Shown piece after piece: positions 24,946 through 33,413 of a stretch of DNA of 40,582 nucleotides. The stretch's first letter is position 1; every line of letters starts with the position of its first letter. The DNA is from Elusimicrobia bacterium GWA2_69_24. GTDB lineage: Bacteria; Elusimicrobiota; Elusimicrobia; UBA1565. The notes beneath the pieces are model-generated. The model was not told the DNA's origin. It did not search any database and saw only the letters and a program-made list of their open reading frames with translations. The position numbers and the translations under genes were made by a program. The stretch covers positions 1-40,582 of the forward strand of contig MGTY01000019.1 of the NCBI GenBank assembly GCA_001799695.1. Direction: 5' to 3'.

Positions 24946-25910
24946 GTTCCGCCCTTCCTGTACAGGTAGACTGCGCTCGCCCCGTGGTAACAGAGCGGCG
25001 GGGCGTCGGCGTACCACGGCTCGCGCCAGCCGTCGTGCGTGAGATACTGCTCCAGCGGCCGCCACACGTCGTCGTCCAGGCCCGCCGGCCGGCGCACGGC
25101 CAGCGGCGGCGAGACGGGCACCGGCTTGAGCCATCCCTGGGCGACCCACGCGTCCACGAGGACGCGGTTTTGCGCGACCCGCTCCTCGATCCAGGCGAAG
25201 AACCGGTCCCAGTGCCAGCCGGCTCCCTGCCCGGCGTCGCGCGCGGCCGCGGGCACGCGCTGCCGGAAGTCCTCGAGCGCCCGGTCGAGGAACCCGAGCC
25301 GGTAGTGGCCGCCCACCACGCGCTCGAGACGCACGCCCAGCGCCGGGGCCGCCGAGGCCATGATCCCCGGCGTGACCTGCCAGAGGTCCGTCAGGGACAT
25401 CGGCAACCCGAGCAGGGCGCCCAGCGTGTTGTAGACGTCTCCGCGGAAGTTCGCGAACGACGGAGACTGGACGCACAGGAGGCCGCCGGGGGCCACCAGC
25501 GCGGCGAGCGCCGCCAGCTGCTCCATCGGCTGCTCCAGATGCTCGAGCACGCCGGCCAGTACGACGACGTCGTAGGCTCCCGCGGGCGCGCGCACGCTGC
25601 CCAGGTCGCCCGCCTCGAACGTGGCGTTGGAGGTCCCGGTCGCCCGGGCCAGGAGCGCGGCGAGCTCGATCCCCTCCCCCGCGTAGTCCACGCCGTGGAC
25701 GGCCCGCGCGGACCGCGCCAGCATGAGGGCCAGCCGCCCCGGACCGCAGCCGAAGTCGAGCACGGTGCGGCCGCGTACCTCGTCCCGCAGCACGTGCTCG
25801 AGGAGCGGGAACTTGTCGCTGTAGTTCTTCGAGAGCGAGAGGTGCCCGGCGCCGTACAGCGTCTCGTACCGCTCGCGGATCGTCCGCGCCGAGATGTGCG
25901 CCTCAGACAC
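24942..25910 (-). CDS. SAM-dependent methyltransferase (class I)
   Basis: A 322-residue methyltransferase with motif I VLDFGCGPGRLAL (about 50-62), VHGVDYAGEGIELA, VVVLAGVLEHLEQP and LVAPGGLLCVQSPSF. The C-terminal third is an unusual tryptophan/proline-rich extension (RREPWYADAPPLCYHGASAV-like text) not seen in the other methyltransferases here. The start is GTG at 25910, overlapping the preceding gene by eight bases. It likely methylates a sugar in the glycan. Confidence 0.86.
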   Translation of the reverse strand: MSEAHISARTIRERYETLYGAGHLSLSKNYSDKFPLLEHVLRDEVRGRTVLDFGCGPGRLALMLARSARAVHGVDYAGEGIELAALLARATGTSNATFEAGDLGSVRAPAGAYDVVVLAGVLEHLEQPMEQLAALAALVAPGGLLCVQSPSFANFRGDVYNTLGALLGLPMSLTDLWQVTPGIMASAAPALGVRLERVVGGHYRLGFLDRALEDFRQRVPAAARDAGQGAGWHWDRFFAWIEERVAQNRVLVDAWVAQGWLKPVPVSPPLAVRRPAGLDDDVWRPLEQYLTHDGWREPWYADAPPLCYHGASAVYLYRKGGT

Positions 25911-27303
25911 CCGGCCCCCTCCTGGCGGCGGAGCGCTCGATCACCTCGACCAGCCGCTCCCGCGCGCGCCCGTCCAGGCAGTGCGCGATCTCGCTGGCCC
26001 GCTTCCGCAGCACCTCGGCGTAGGGGGCGAAGTCGCCGCGCACGATCCGCCGGAGCCCCTCGAGCGTCTCGGGCAGGCTCCGACACAGCGTGACCCCAGG
26101 AGTCGAGATCACGTCCCGCATGTGCTCGTACTCGGAGTGCTGCAGGAGCCGGTCGGGCGTCTGGTCGCCGAGGCCGTAGGCCACCACCAGCGACGGTTTG
26201 CCCATGAGCGCCGCCTCGATGATCAGCGTGGAGAAGGACGTGACGACCCCGTCGCACGCATCGATCAGCCCACGGTAGTGCGCCAGGTCCTCCCGCTCCA
26301 CGGAGTAGGAGCTGGCGCTCGACACCTTCTGCCGCATGATCTGGTCGTCGATCCACACCCCCGGCAGACCGGCCAGCTCGCTGACGTCGCGGTAGCTGCG
26401 CCGGGGATGGGGGCGGTACCAGACCAGGCACCGGCCCAGCTCTCCGCGGCCGATGGCGCCGGACAGCGCGCGGAGCTGCAGCGGCTCGTCCGCCCAGTAG
26501 GTCACCGTCGTCCCGGCGAACAGGATGACCCGCGTCTCGGGATCGATGCCCCGGGCGGCGAGGAACCGGGCGCGTCCCGGCGCCTCCCACGTCGGCCCGT
26601 AGATGTCGAAGTGCGGCGGCCCCGTGACGGCGACCCGCTCGGGCGCGACGCCGTGGTACTCGACGGCGTGGCGGAGCGTGTCCTCCCCCCAGACCGCCAG
26701 CTCGTCCGGGACCACCAGGAAGAAGCCCTTGGAGGTGAGGGTGTCCCAGCTCACCGGGCACCCCACGACGGGCACGCCCGCGGCGCGGGCCGCCTTGGCG
26801 ATCTCGACGTCGAGCGCGTCGTGGATGAAGGTCGGGATCAGCACCGTGTCCGGGGCCGTCCGCCGGATCAAGGCCACCGCGCTGCGCTGCACGGGGATCG
26901 CCGCCTCGGCGGCGCGGGCCATCGCCTCCAGGTCGCCGAGGCGCCCGAGCGCCCGCAGGAGGCGCACCTCCAGCGCGCCCCGCACGGTCCGCGTGCGGAC
27001 CGCCAGCTTGTGGCGGTACGTGGAGAGCGCCTCGCGGCGCACGTAGCTGGCCGTGCGGAGCACGGCGCGCACCCGCTGCCGCACGCGGCCTCCGACGTGG
27101 GGCTCGAGCGGCTCGACCGACACGGCGCCCTCGCCGCCGAGGTCGGCCGCGACCCGGGCGACGAACGCCGCGGGGACCACCGCCGTGAGGCGATGGCCGC
27201 GCGCGCGCAGCAGGTCGAGCAGTCCCGAGGCGACGAAATTGCGGATGTGCAGGCTGTGCGAGAGCACCGCCAGCACGCGCCGCGGCGTCACCGGCCCGCG
27301 CAT
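25903..27303 (-). CDS. GT-B-like surface-glycan transferase, capsule/CDP-glycerol transferase-like
   Basis: A 466-residue protein with a two-domain GT-B look. The N-terminal part begins VLAVLSHSLHIRNFVASGLLDLLRARGHRLTAV, split by a basic linker (residues about 85-125). The C-terminal part has WYRPHPRRSYRDVSEL and DGVVTSFSTLIIEAALMGKPSL, similar to the RPHP and D.v.S..S...Ea motifs of CDP-glycerol glycerophosphotransferases and capsule proteins. The ATG at 27303 is preferred because GGAGG lies seven bases ahead; a GTG at 27291 (GTGA overlap) is the alternative. It is a candidate transferase for an unusual donor such as a CMP-nonulosonic acid, as it sits between the two NeuB/NeuA groups. Confidence 0.72.
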   Translation of the reverse strand: MRGPVTPRRVLAVLSHSLHIRNFVASGLLDLLRARGHRLTAVVPAAFVARVAADLGGEGAVSVEPLEPHVGGRVRQRVRAVLRTASYVRREALSTYRHKLAVRTRTVRGALEVRLLRALGRLGDLEAMARAAEAAIPVQRSAVALIRRTAPDTVLIPTFIHDALDVEIAKAARAAGVPVVGCPVSWDTLTSKGFFLVVPDELAVWGEDTLRHAVEYHGVAPERVAVTGPPHFDIYGPTWEAPGRARFLAARGIDPETRVILFAGTTVTYWADEPLQLRALSGAIGRGELGRCLVWYRPHPRRSYRDVSELAGLPGVWIDDQIMRQKVSSASSYSVEREDLAHYRGLIDACDGVVTSFSTLIIEAALMGKPSLVVAYGLGDQTPDRLLQHSEYEHMRDVISTPGVTLCRSLPETLEGLRRIVRGDFAPYAEVLRKRASEIAHCLDGRARERLVEVIERSAARRGPGV

Positions 27304-27875
27304 CGCGGCGCCTCCAGCCTGAAGAGCAGCCGCAGCTCGCCCTCGCGGATCTCCTGATGGATCACGCGCGGGCGCGCCGGCGCGAAGTGCGCGAGCAGGT
27401 CCTCGGGGCGGTCGAAGCAGTACCGGTCGTGCGCGTCGGGGACGAAATCGCGCGGCGTCGCCGAGAAGACGTACCCGCCGGGGCGCAGGACCCGCGCGCA
27501 CTCCCGCGCGACCCGGGGGAAATCCCACGCGTGCTCGAAGGCGTGCGACGCGAAGACCAGCCCGAAGCTCGCGTCGGGAAACCGCAGGCGGTGCATGTCC
27601 ATGCGCCGGACGCGACGCGAGCGCGAGTAGAGGTCGATCGCCGTCACGTTCGTGAAGCCGGCGGCCGCGAACACCTCGAGCTCGACCTCGTTCCGCGCGC
27701 CGATCGACAGGACCGGCGCGTCCGGCGCCAGGTCGGCGCACCGGACCCGCACCAGCTCGACGAACGGCACCAGGCGGAAGCGGGCGTCCTTGTCGCGCTT
27801 GGCGCGGGTTTGCCGGATCTGGCTCCACAGGTAGCGCGCGTAGCGGATCCGCTCGACGAGGGCCGACCCCGCCAT
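27288..27875 (-). CDS. Methyltransferase type 11-like protein
   Basis: A 195-residue protein with a short basic N terminus and a methyltransferase type 11-like core. The motif I region reads VLSIGARNEVEL (55-66), a GxRNE variant instead of GxGxG; then VTAIDLYSRS, LVFASHAFEHAWDFP and ARVLRPGGYVFSATP. It is the shortest methyltransferase of the locus. Its ATG shares one base with the preceding stop (TGATG). Function is probably methyl transfer to a sugar, but the altered motif leaves room for a non-catalytic role. Confidence 0.78.
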   Translation of the reverse strand: MAGSALVERIRYARYLWSQIRQTRAKRDKDARFRLVPFVELVRVRCADLAPDAPVLSIGARNEVELEVFAAAGFTNVTAIDLYSRSRRVRRMDMHRLRFPDASFGLVFASHAFEHAWDFPRVARECARVLRPGGYVFSATPRDFVPDAHDRYCFDRPEDLLAHFAPARPRVIHQEIREGELRLLFRLEAPRCAGR

Positions 27876-29149
27876 CAGGTCTCCTCGCCCAGCCGCCGGC
27901 GCAGGTCGGCGACGATCCGCGCGGCGACGTCGACGTCGACGTGCGCGAAGTAGCGCCGGAGGAACTCGTGCCGCCGCGCGCGGTCCAGGCGGAACTCCGC
28001 GAGCCGGCTCCGGCCGAACCGCGCGATGAACTCGCCCACGCCGAGGCTCCAGGTCACGCCCGGGTAATTGAACAGGCATCCCGGCGCGGTGGAGAGCGCC
28101 GGCACCACCATGCGCCGGCCGTAGGCGGGCCATTCCGCGGGCGTCGGCGAGATGCAGACGTTGGGGACCCCGGCGAAGGCGGCCTCGCAGAGCGCGCCGC
28201 TGTAGAAGTGGACGCAGAGGTCCGCCGCCGAGAGGAGCTCGAGGATCGTGGCCGGGTAGTAGGCCTCGTCGTAGAAGACCCGATCCGCCAGGCGGCGCAC
28301 GTACCGCGGCACCGGGTTCTTCATCCGCGACTTCACCACCAGCAACGCGCCGTTGCGGTCGCAGAACTCCCGCACGCTCTGCGCCGTGCGCCGGTCGTTC
28401 CAGCCGTTCCTCGGGTACGGCAGGTACTCTGTGCGGCCCGAGAGCGCGATACTGGCGTACTGGAGGAGTCGCCCCCGACCGTAGATGCGCCCCGGCCAGA
28501 AGTCGCGATGGTGACGGACGCTCGCGAACGGGAACGGCAGGTAGACGACGACGGGGCGCCCCGCGGGCAGCCCGAGCCGGGCCCGGACCGTCGCCCGGTC
28601 GATGAAGCGGAGCTGCTCCAGCTCGGCGAAACCCACCGGGACGAAGATGGCGCCGAGATCCTTGCGGTAGCGGTCATGCTCCTCGCGCGTCAGCGCGCGC
28701 TCGTGCGTCACGTACTCGGCCGACCACTGAACCCACTCGGCCGAGAAGCCGTAGACGACGTCGAACAGGTGCACGGCCGAGATGATGCTCGGGTGCGGGA
28801 AGCACTGGAGCTGCGCGAGGAGCACGCCCGCGGCCAGCGGATGCAGCCGCAGCGCCTCCAGCACCGGATTCTCGGCCTGCGCGAAGAGAACGTGGAGCCG
28901 GGCCTCGTGGACGAGCCGCGCCAGCTCGTCCAGCGAGGCGAACGCCGCGGCGCGCGGCGTGCCGTTGCGGAACGCCGGCACCTCCTCGAGGTACGGGAAC
29001 TCGTACGCCTTGGGCCCCCGTCGCGGCGTGTTCACGCCGCGGTGGTCGCACAGGAGCGTCACCCGGTCGCCTCGCGCGAGCGCATGCTCGATCAGCCCCG
29101 CGAAGTGCTTGAAGTAATTCCGCCGCATCACGAAGATGCCGAGATTCAC
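27875..29149 (-). CDS. GT-B-like protein of unknown specificity, linked to NeuB
   Basis: A 424-residue protein I do not recognise as a named family. It begins VNLGIFVMRRNYFKHFAGLIEHALARGD with the GT-B-like N-terminal strand-helix, has VVVYLPFPFASVRHH at the start of a second domain and ILELLSAADLCVHFYSGALCEAAFAGVP at the place of the donor-binding helix. The plan is that of a glycosyl- or glycerophosphotransferase. It overlaps the stop of the second NeuB gene by four bases (GTGA), so a role in using or modifying that nonulosonic acid is likely but unproven. Confidence 0.68.
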   Translation of the reverse strand: MNLGIFVMRRNYFKHFAGLIEHALARGDRVTLLCDHRGVNTPRRGPKAYEFPYLEEVPAFRNGTPRAAAFASLDELARLVHEARLHVLFAQAENPVLEALRLHPLAAGVLLAQLQCFPHPSIISAVHLFDVVYGFSAEWVQWSAEYVTHERALTREEHDRYRKDLGAIFVPVGFAELEQLRFIDRATVRARLGLPAGRPVVVYLPFPFASVRHHRDFWPGRIYGRGRLLQYASIALSGRTEYLPYPRNGWNDRRTAQSVREFCDRNGALLVVKSRMKNPVPRYVRRLADRVFYDEAYYPATILELLSAADLCVHFYSGALCEAAFAGVPNVCISPTPAEWPAYGRRMVVPALSTAPGCLFNYPGVTWSLGVGEFIARFGRSRLAEFRLDRARRHEFLRRYFAHVDVDVAARIVADLRRRLGEET

Positions 29150-30207
29150 GCGAGGTCGCTCCAGGCGAGCATGGTCCCGCGCCCGACGTCGCGGGCGAGC
29201 GTGCGCCCGAGCACGTACGGCAGCTCCGCGGGCGTGATCCCCGTCCCCGGCCGCCGCCAGTCCACGGCGTCCCCCGTGAGGCGCGCGCCGCGCGCGAGAT
29301 CGCGGGCCGCGAACAGGCTGCGCCGGGCCTTCAGTTTCCCCTGGGCCTCCTCCGGGGACATGATCCGGCGGGCGCGGCCCAGCGCGACCTCCAGGTCGCG
29401 GATCGCCCGGACGAAGGCGGCGGCCTCGTGCGGCTCGACCGACATGATGTGCTCGGGGCTCCGCGTGCGGCGGTCCAGCGTGAGCGTCTTCTCGACCATG
29501 TTGACGCCGAGCGCCACCGCGGCGATGTCCATGTCCCAGCCGGGCGTGTGGTCGGAGAACGCGATCGGGAACTCGAACATCTGCCGGAGCGTGGGGATGA
29601 TCCGCAGGTTGATCGACTCGAGGCGCGCCGGATACCCGGACGGACAGTGGTGGATGATGATGCGGTCGTTGCCGGCCCCGGTGATGATCTCCACCGCCCG
29701 CTCGATCTCGCCGATCGTCGAGGAGCCGGTGTCGATCATCACCGGGATCGCGCTGGCGGCGACCCGGGCGAGCCACGGGTGATGATTGAGGTCGCCGGAC
29801 GCGACCTTGACCGCGTGGCAGCCCAGCTCCCGGACGAAATCGAGGGTCTCGGAATAGTCCACGGTGGCGAAGAAGGTGATGCCGAGCTTGTCCGCGTAGC
29901 GCTTGAGCTCGGCCCACTCCGCCCGCGTCAGCTCCCGGCGCCGCAGGATGACCTCGAGCGGCTCGGTGACGTCCTCGACGGACCCGTCGGCGTTGAGGAC
30001 CTTGTACGTGATCGCGACGTCCCGCTGGCCCATCAGCCGGTCCGTGTCCAGGATCTGGAACTTGATCGCGTCGCCGCCGGCCTCGGCCGCCACCTCCACG
30101 AGCCGCCGCGCCGACTCGAACCCGTGGTGGGTGGGGCCCGCCTCGAAGACGATGAACACGGGGTGGCCGTCCCCGCACGGGCGACTGCCGATCACGCTGT
30201 GTCTCAT
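29146..30207 (-). CDS. NeuB-family synthase, divergent (second copy)
   Basis: A 353-residue NeuB-family protein. The fold signatures are present (GGDAIKFQ, VKVASGDLNHHPWL, IIHHCPSGYPARLESINLR, FSDHTPGWDMD, EKTLTLDRRTRSPEH, and a C-terminal SAF-like GTGITPAELPYVLGRT). The phosphoenolpyruvate-site stretch reads FEAGPTHHG: E22 and H27 are kept, but N26 is T and N28 is H relative to the other two synthases. This marks a distinct subfamily that I recall from other bacterial glycan loci. It lies just after pseF (ATGA overlap), so it probably makes a different nonulosonic or related ketoulosonic acid. Product unknown. Confidence 0.85.
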   Translation of the reverse strand: MRHSVIGSRPCGDGHPVFIVFEAGPTHHGFESARRLVEVAAEAGGDAIKFQILDTDRLMGQRDVAITYKVLNADGSVEDVTEPLEVILRRRELTRAEWAELKRYADKLGITFFATVDYSETLDFVRELGCHAVKVASGDLNHHPWLARVAASAIPVMIDTGSSTIGEIERAVEIITGAGNDRIIIHHCPSGYPARLESINLRIIPTLRQMFEFPIAFSDHTPGWDMDIAAVALGVNMVEKTLTLDRRTRSPEHIMSVEPHEAAAFVRAIRDLEVALGRARRIMSPEEAQGKLKARRSLFAARDLARGARLTGDAVDWRRPGTGITPAELPYVLGRTLARDVGRGTMLAWSDLA

Positions 30208-30902
30208 GCCTTGCGCCCTCGCCTGAGAAACGTCGCGAATTCCAGGTCCAGGGGATGGTCGACGTCGACCGACGACTCCCGGTCCATGTGGTACGCGACC
30301 ACCCGACGTCCGTAGAACTCCTTCGCGCGGCGGAACCCGTCCGTCCGCGCCCACAGCGCGACGCCGTTGTGCCGGTAGAGCCGGGGCAGCCGGGAGCGGC
30401 TTCTCAGCAACCGGGGCCCGAAGGCCAGGCGCAGGACGCCGCGCGCTTCGCGGACCGCCCACCAGGGGACGTGGGGGAACTCGACCACCGACATCACCAC
30501 GTCGGCGCGCCGCCGGTCGAGGAGCGCCCAGCTCTCCCGCACGTGGCGCGCCGTCCGCATGGGCGACGTCGGCAGGAGGACGCAGAAGGCGCCGAAGCGC
30601 TCGCCGCGGCGGGTCAGGTCGTCCAGGACGTCGAGGCAGACGTCCACGACCCGCGCGGAGTCGCTCGCCAGGCGCCGGCTGCGCCGGTGGACCGTGGCGC
30701 CCGCCCGCGCCGCCACGCGGGCGATGTCCCGGTCCTCGGTCGACACCACCACGCGGTCGAACAGCCGGCTCCTGCGCGCGACGTCCACCGCGTGCGCCAC
30801 CAGCGGTTTGCCCTCGAACCGGGCCAGGTTCTTCCCCGGGAAGCGCTTGGACCCTCCCCGGGCGGGAATCACGCACAACCTGCGCGCCGACGCCCTCGTC
30901 AC
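30204..30902 (-). CDS. pseF: Pseudaminic acid cytidylyltransferase
   Basis: A 232-residue CMP-sugar synthetase with the CTP-binding VIPARGGSKRFPGKN motif (11-25), VVSTEDRDIARVA, CVLLPTSPMRTARHVRESW and a C-terminal SSVDVDHPLDLEFA, which matches the D-x-P-x-D-x substrate/metal site at the end of PseF/NeuA proteins. In the pseudaminic acid route it makes CMP-pseudaminic acid. The GTG at 30902 overlaps the acetyltransferase stop as GTGA. It is named PseF from its place in the pse block; it might also serve the divergent NeuB next to it. Confidence 0.85.
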   Translation of the reverse strand: MTRASARRLCVIPARGGSKRFPGKNLARFEGKPLVAHAVDVARRSRLFDRVVVSTEDRDIARVAARAGATVHRRSRRLASDSARVVDVCLDVLDDLTRRGERFGAFCVLLPTSPMRTARHVRESWALLDRRRADVVMSVVEFPHVPWWAVREARGVLRLAFGPRLLRSRSRLPRLYRHNGVALWARTDGFRRAKEFYGRRVVAYHMDRESSVDVDHPLDLEFATFLRRGRKA

Positions 30903-31384
30903 GGCCGCGCCCCCGCCGCGGGTCGCTCGCAGACGAGCTCCACCGTCGGGCCTGCCGCGCCGGAGGGTCTCGGCCGATATCCCGCGCGCTCGAACGTCGC
31001 GAGCGACGCCAGGTTCTGCCCCTTGACGCGCGCGATCAGACGCTCGAGGCCGAGGACGTCGAACGCCTCGCGGCCCAGCCGCCGGAGCGCCTCCAGCCCG
31101 AGCCCCTTCCCCCGCCACTCCGGCGCGAGGTTGATCGACACGACCGCCGCCCGACCCTGGAGATCCAGCCGGACCATGCCCACGGCGGCCGCCTCCACCT
31201 CGATCACGTAGAGCCGGCGGTCGGCGTCCCCGAGCACGCCCTCGAACCAGCGCGCGTGGACGTCGAGGGGCACCTCCCGCTCGTCGAACGAGGCCCGGCG
31301 CGTCTCCGGGTCGTTCCGCCAGCGCCAGAGGGCCTCGCAGTCGCCGGCGTCCGCCGGACGCAGGCGCATCCCGGCCGCGCTCAC
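30899..31384 (-). CDS. pseH: GNAT acetyltransferase, PseH-like
   Basis: A 161-residue GNAT-fold protein: MRLRPADAGDCEALWRWRND at the N terminus, ISINLAPEWRGKGLGLEAL (acetyl-CoA pyrophosphate loop RGKGLG) in the middle and NLASLATFERAGYRP near the end. In the pseudaminic pathway PseH N-acetylates the 4-amino group of the UDP-linked sugar. The sequence alone shows only a GNAT; the assignment rests on its place between pseI and pseF. The GTG at 31384 overlaps the pseI stop; ATG at 31369 is the alternative. Confidence 0.82.
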   Translation of the reverse strand: MSAAGMRLRPADAGDCEALWRWRNDPETRRASFDEREVPLDVHARWFEGVLGDADRRLYVIEVEAAAVGMVRLDLQGRAAVVSINLAPEWRGKGLGLEALRRLGREAFDVLGLERLIARVKGQNLASLATFERAGYRPRPSGAAGPTVELVCERPAAGARP

Positions 31385-32424
31385 ACGAGATCCCACGTCA
31401 GGATCGTGTCCTCCTCGATGTCGGCCTTCGCCACCCGGCCGATCACGAGGTCGAGATACTTCGGCTTGATGCCGTAGCCCGGCCGCTTGATCGTCACCAT
31501 GTCCCGCGCAATCCGCGTGCCCGTGGGGATCGCGCACGCCGCCACGAGGCTCCGGCGCGCTTTCTCGTGCATCTCGAGCTCGTCCGCCGCGGGGCCGGCC
31601 TTGCGCCCGTCGCCCAGCGCCGCCTCGACCTCGCGGACCTGCCCCACGAGCTCGGCGAGCTCCTTCGGCTCGACCGCGAACGGGTGGTCGGGGCCCTTGA
31701 GCTTCCGGCTCAGCGTGTAGTGCTTTTCGATGATGCACGCGCCGAGCGCCGCCGCGGCGGCGGCGACGTGGATCCCGAGGGTGTGGTCGGACAGGCCCAC
31801 CACGGCGCCGAAGGCGCGCCGCATCGTCTCCATGGCGCGGAGGTTCATGCGAGCCGGCGGCGCGGGGTAGAGCGAGGCGCACTGGAGCAGCGCGATCTGG
31901 TCGTTGCCGGCGCCGCGGCACGTGCCCACCGCGTCCTCGACGTCCTCGTAGGTGGCGAGCCCGGTCGAGAGGATCATCGGCTTGCCGCGGGACGCGGCGT
32001 CACGGATCAGCGGGAGATCCACGATCTCGAACGACGCGATCTTGTACGCCGGGACGCCGAGCGCGTCCAGCTCGTCGATCGCGCGATGGTCGAAGGGCGT
32101 GGACAGGAAGACGAGACCGTGGCGGCGCGCCTCGGCGGCGAGCTCCGGCTGCCACTCGCGCGGCAGCTCGATCGCCTTGATCACATCCCACGTGCTCGCG
32201 TCGGTGAGCCCCGCGAGGTACGTGAACCGAGGCGTCTTCTTCGAGTAGAGCGTCTCGGCCGAGTAGGTCTGGAACTTCACCGCGTCGGCCTTCGCCGCCG
32301 CCGCGACCGCGATCAACTCCTTCGCCATCCCCAGGTCGCGGTTGTGGTTCGCGCCGGCCTCGGCGACGACGAAGCACGGCTCGCCGTCGCCGATCCAGCG
32401 CTCGCCGATCCGGAGCCTCAGCAC
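31381..32424 (-). CDS. pseI: Pseudaminic acid synthase
   Basis: A 347-residue NeuB-family enzyme of the PseI type. The active site reads AEAGANHNRD with E22, N26, H27 and N28; PseI-type features include LSTPFDHRAIDELDALGV, YKIASFEIVDLPLI and GKPMILSTGLA. The C-terminal SAF domain is present (GTRIARDMVTIKRPGYGI). It joins phosphoenolpyruvate to 2,4-diacetamido-2,4,6-trideoxy-L-altrose, giving pseudaminic acid. GTG start, seven-base overlap with pseG. Confidence 0.9.
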   Translation of the reverse strand: MLRLRIGERWIGDGEPCFVVAEAGANHNRDLGMAKELIAVAAAAKADAVKFQTYSAETLYSKKTPRFTYLAGLTDASTWDVIKAIELPREWQPELAAEARRHGLVFLSTPFDHRAIDELDALGVPAYKIASFEIVDLPLIRDAASRGKPMILSTGLATYEDVEDAVGTCRGAGNDQIALLQCASLYPAPPARMNLRAMETMRRAFGAVVGLSDHTLGIHVAAAAAALGACIIEKHYTLSRKLKGPDHPFAVEPKELAELVGQVREVEAALGDGRKAGPAADELEMHEKARRSLVAACAIPTGTRIARDMVTIKRPGYGIKPKYLDLVIGRVAKADIEEDTILTWDLV

Positions 32425-33413
32425 GGCCGGCCCCCAACCGGCGTCGCCGCCCCGAGGCGCGCGCGCATCTCGTCCGCCACGCGGGCCGCGCCGAGCCCGT
32501 CCACGAGCGCGCGCCCGCGCGCGCCCAGGCGCCGTCGGCGCTCGGGCTCGGCGGCGAGCGCCGCGACCGCCGCGCGCACCGTGTCAACAAGGCGCGGGTC
32601 GTCCGCGTCGCCGGCGACGACGAGCGCGCCCGTGGCGGCGAGGCCGTCGAGGTTCGTCCGCTGGTTCGGCGCCAGGCAGACCGCGACCGTCGGCGTCGCG
32701 GTCGCGGCGAGCTCCAGCGCGGTCACGCCGCCCGCGGACACCGCGAGGTCGGCTGCCAGCATCAGCGGGCGGAGCGACTCGGGCGCGACCCGGAGGGTGA
32801 CGCCGTCGAGGACGCCGAGCGCGGCCCGCACCGCTTCGGCCCCGTCGCCCGCCGGCCCGACGACCACGTCGAGCGCCGCCCGGGGCAACGCCGCGCGGAC
32901 CGCGCCGGCCACGCGCGCCACCAGCGCCGCCGGCGTCGCGCCGCCGAACGCCACGAGCACGCGCTCGACGTCGCGGCCCGCCGGCCGCGCGGGCCCCGCC
33001 GCGAACACGCGCCCGAGGAGCGCGAAGCGCGGTCCGAGCAGGTAGCGTGTGCCCCGAGCCGGCGGCGGCGGGGCCAGGCCGAGGGCCGCGTTCACGACGA
33101 TGTCCGCCGCCAGGGGAAAACGGCCGGCGTCGTCCACACGCACCGTGAGCCGCACGCGCCCACGCGCCGCCTCGAGCTCGCGTGGGGACACGCGGTAGCT
33201 GTCCACGACCAGCGCGACCGCGGTGAGATCGCGCACAACCTCGAGGGCGCGCCCGAGCCCCTCGGTCTCGTCGACGAGCATCCGGCACTCGGCCCAGGGC
33301 GCGAGCGCCTCGACGAGCGCCTCCGCGCGGCGCACGTGGCCGAGCCCGGCGGCCCGCCCACCATCGGCCCGCAGGACGACGCGCGGGTGCTCAGCGCGCG
33401 AAGTGGTCGACAA
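32418..33413 (-). CDS. pseG: UDP-2,4-diacetamido-2,4,6-trideoxy-altropyranose hydrolase
   Basis: A 331-residue GT-B-fold sugar-nucleotide hydrolase. The N-terminal RADGGRAAGLGHVRRAEAL contains the GxGH motif, with H26 as the probable catalytic base (known as H17 in Campylobacter PseG). LVVDSYRVSPRELE and AVSAGGVTALELAATATPT complete the family pattern. It cleaves UDP from the sugar to give the free substrate for PseI. The start is TTG at 33413, with a 23-base overlap into pseC; no ATG or GTG fits, so this is a rare start that may lower its translation. Confidence 0.9.
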   Translation of the reverse strand: MSTTSRAEHPRVVLRADGGRAAGLGHVRRAEALVEALAPWAECRMLVDETEGLGRALEVVRDLTAVALVVDSYRVSPRELEAARGRVRLTVRVDDAGRFPLAADIVVNAALGLAPPPPARGTRYLLGPRFALLGRVFAAGPARPAGRDVERVLVAFGGATPAALVARVAGAVRAALPRAALDVVVGPAGDGAEAVRAALGVLDGVTLRVAPESLRPLMLAADLAVSAGGVTALELAATATPTVAVCLAPNQRTNLDGLAATGALVVAGDADDPRLVDTVRAAVAALAAEPERRRRLGARGRALVDGLGAARVADEMRARLGAATPVGGRPC

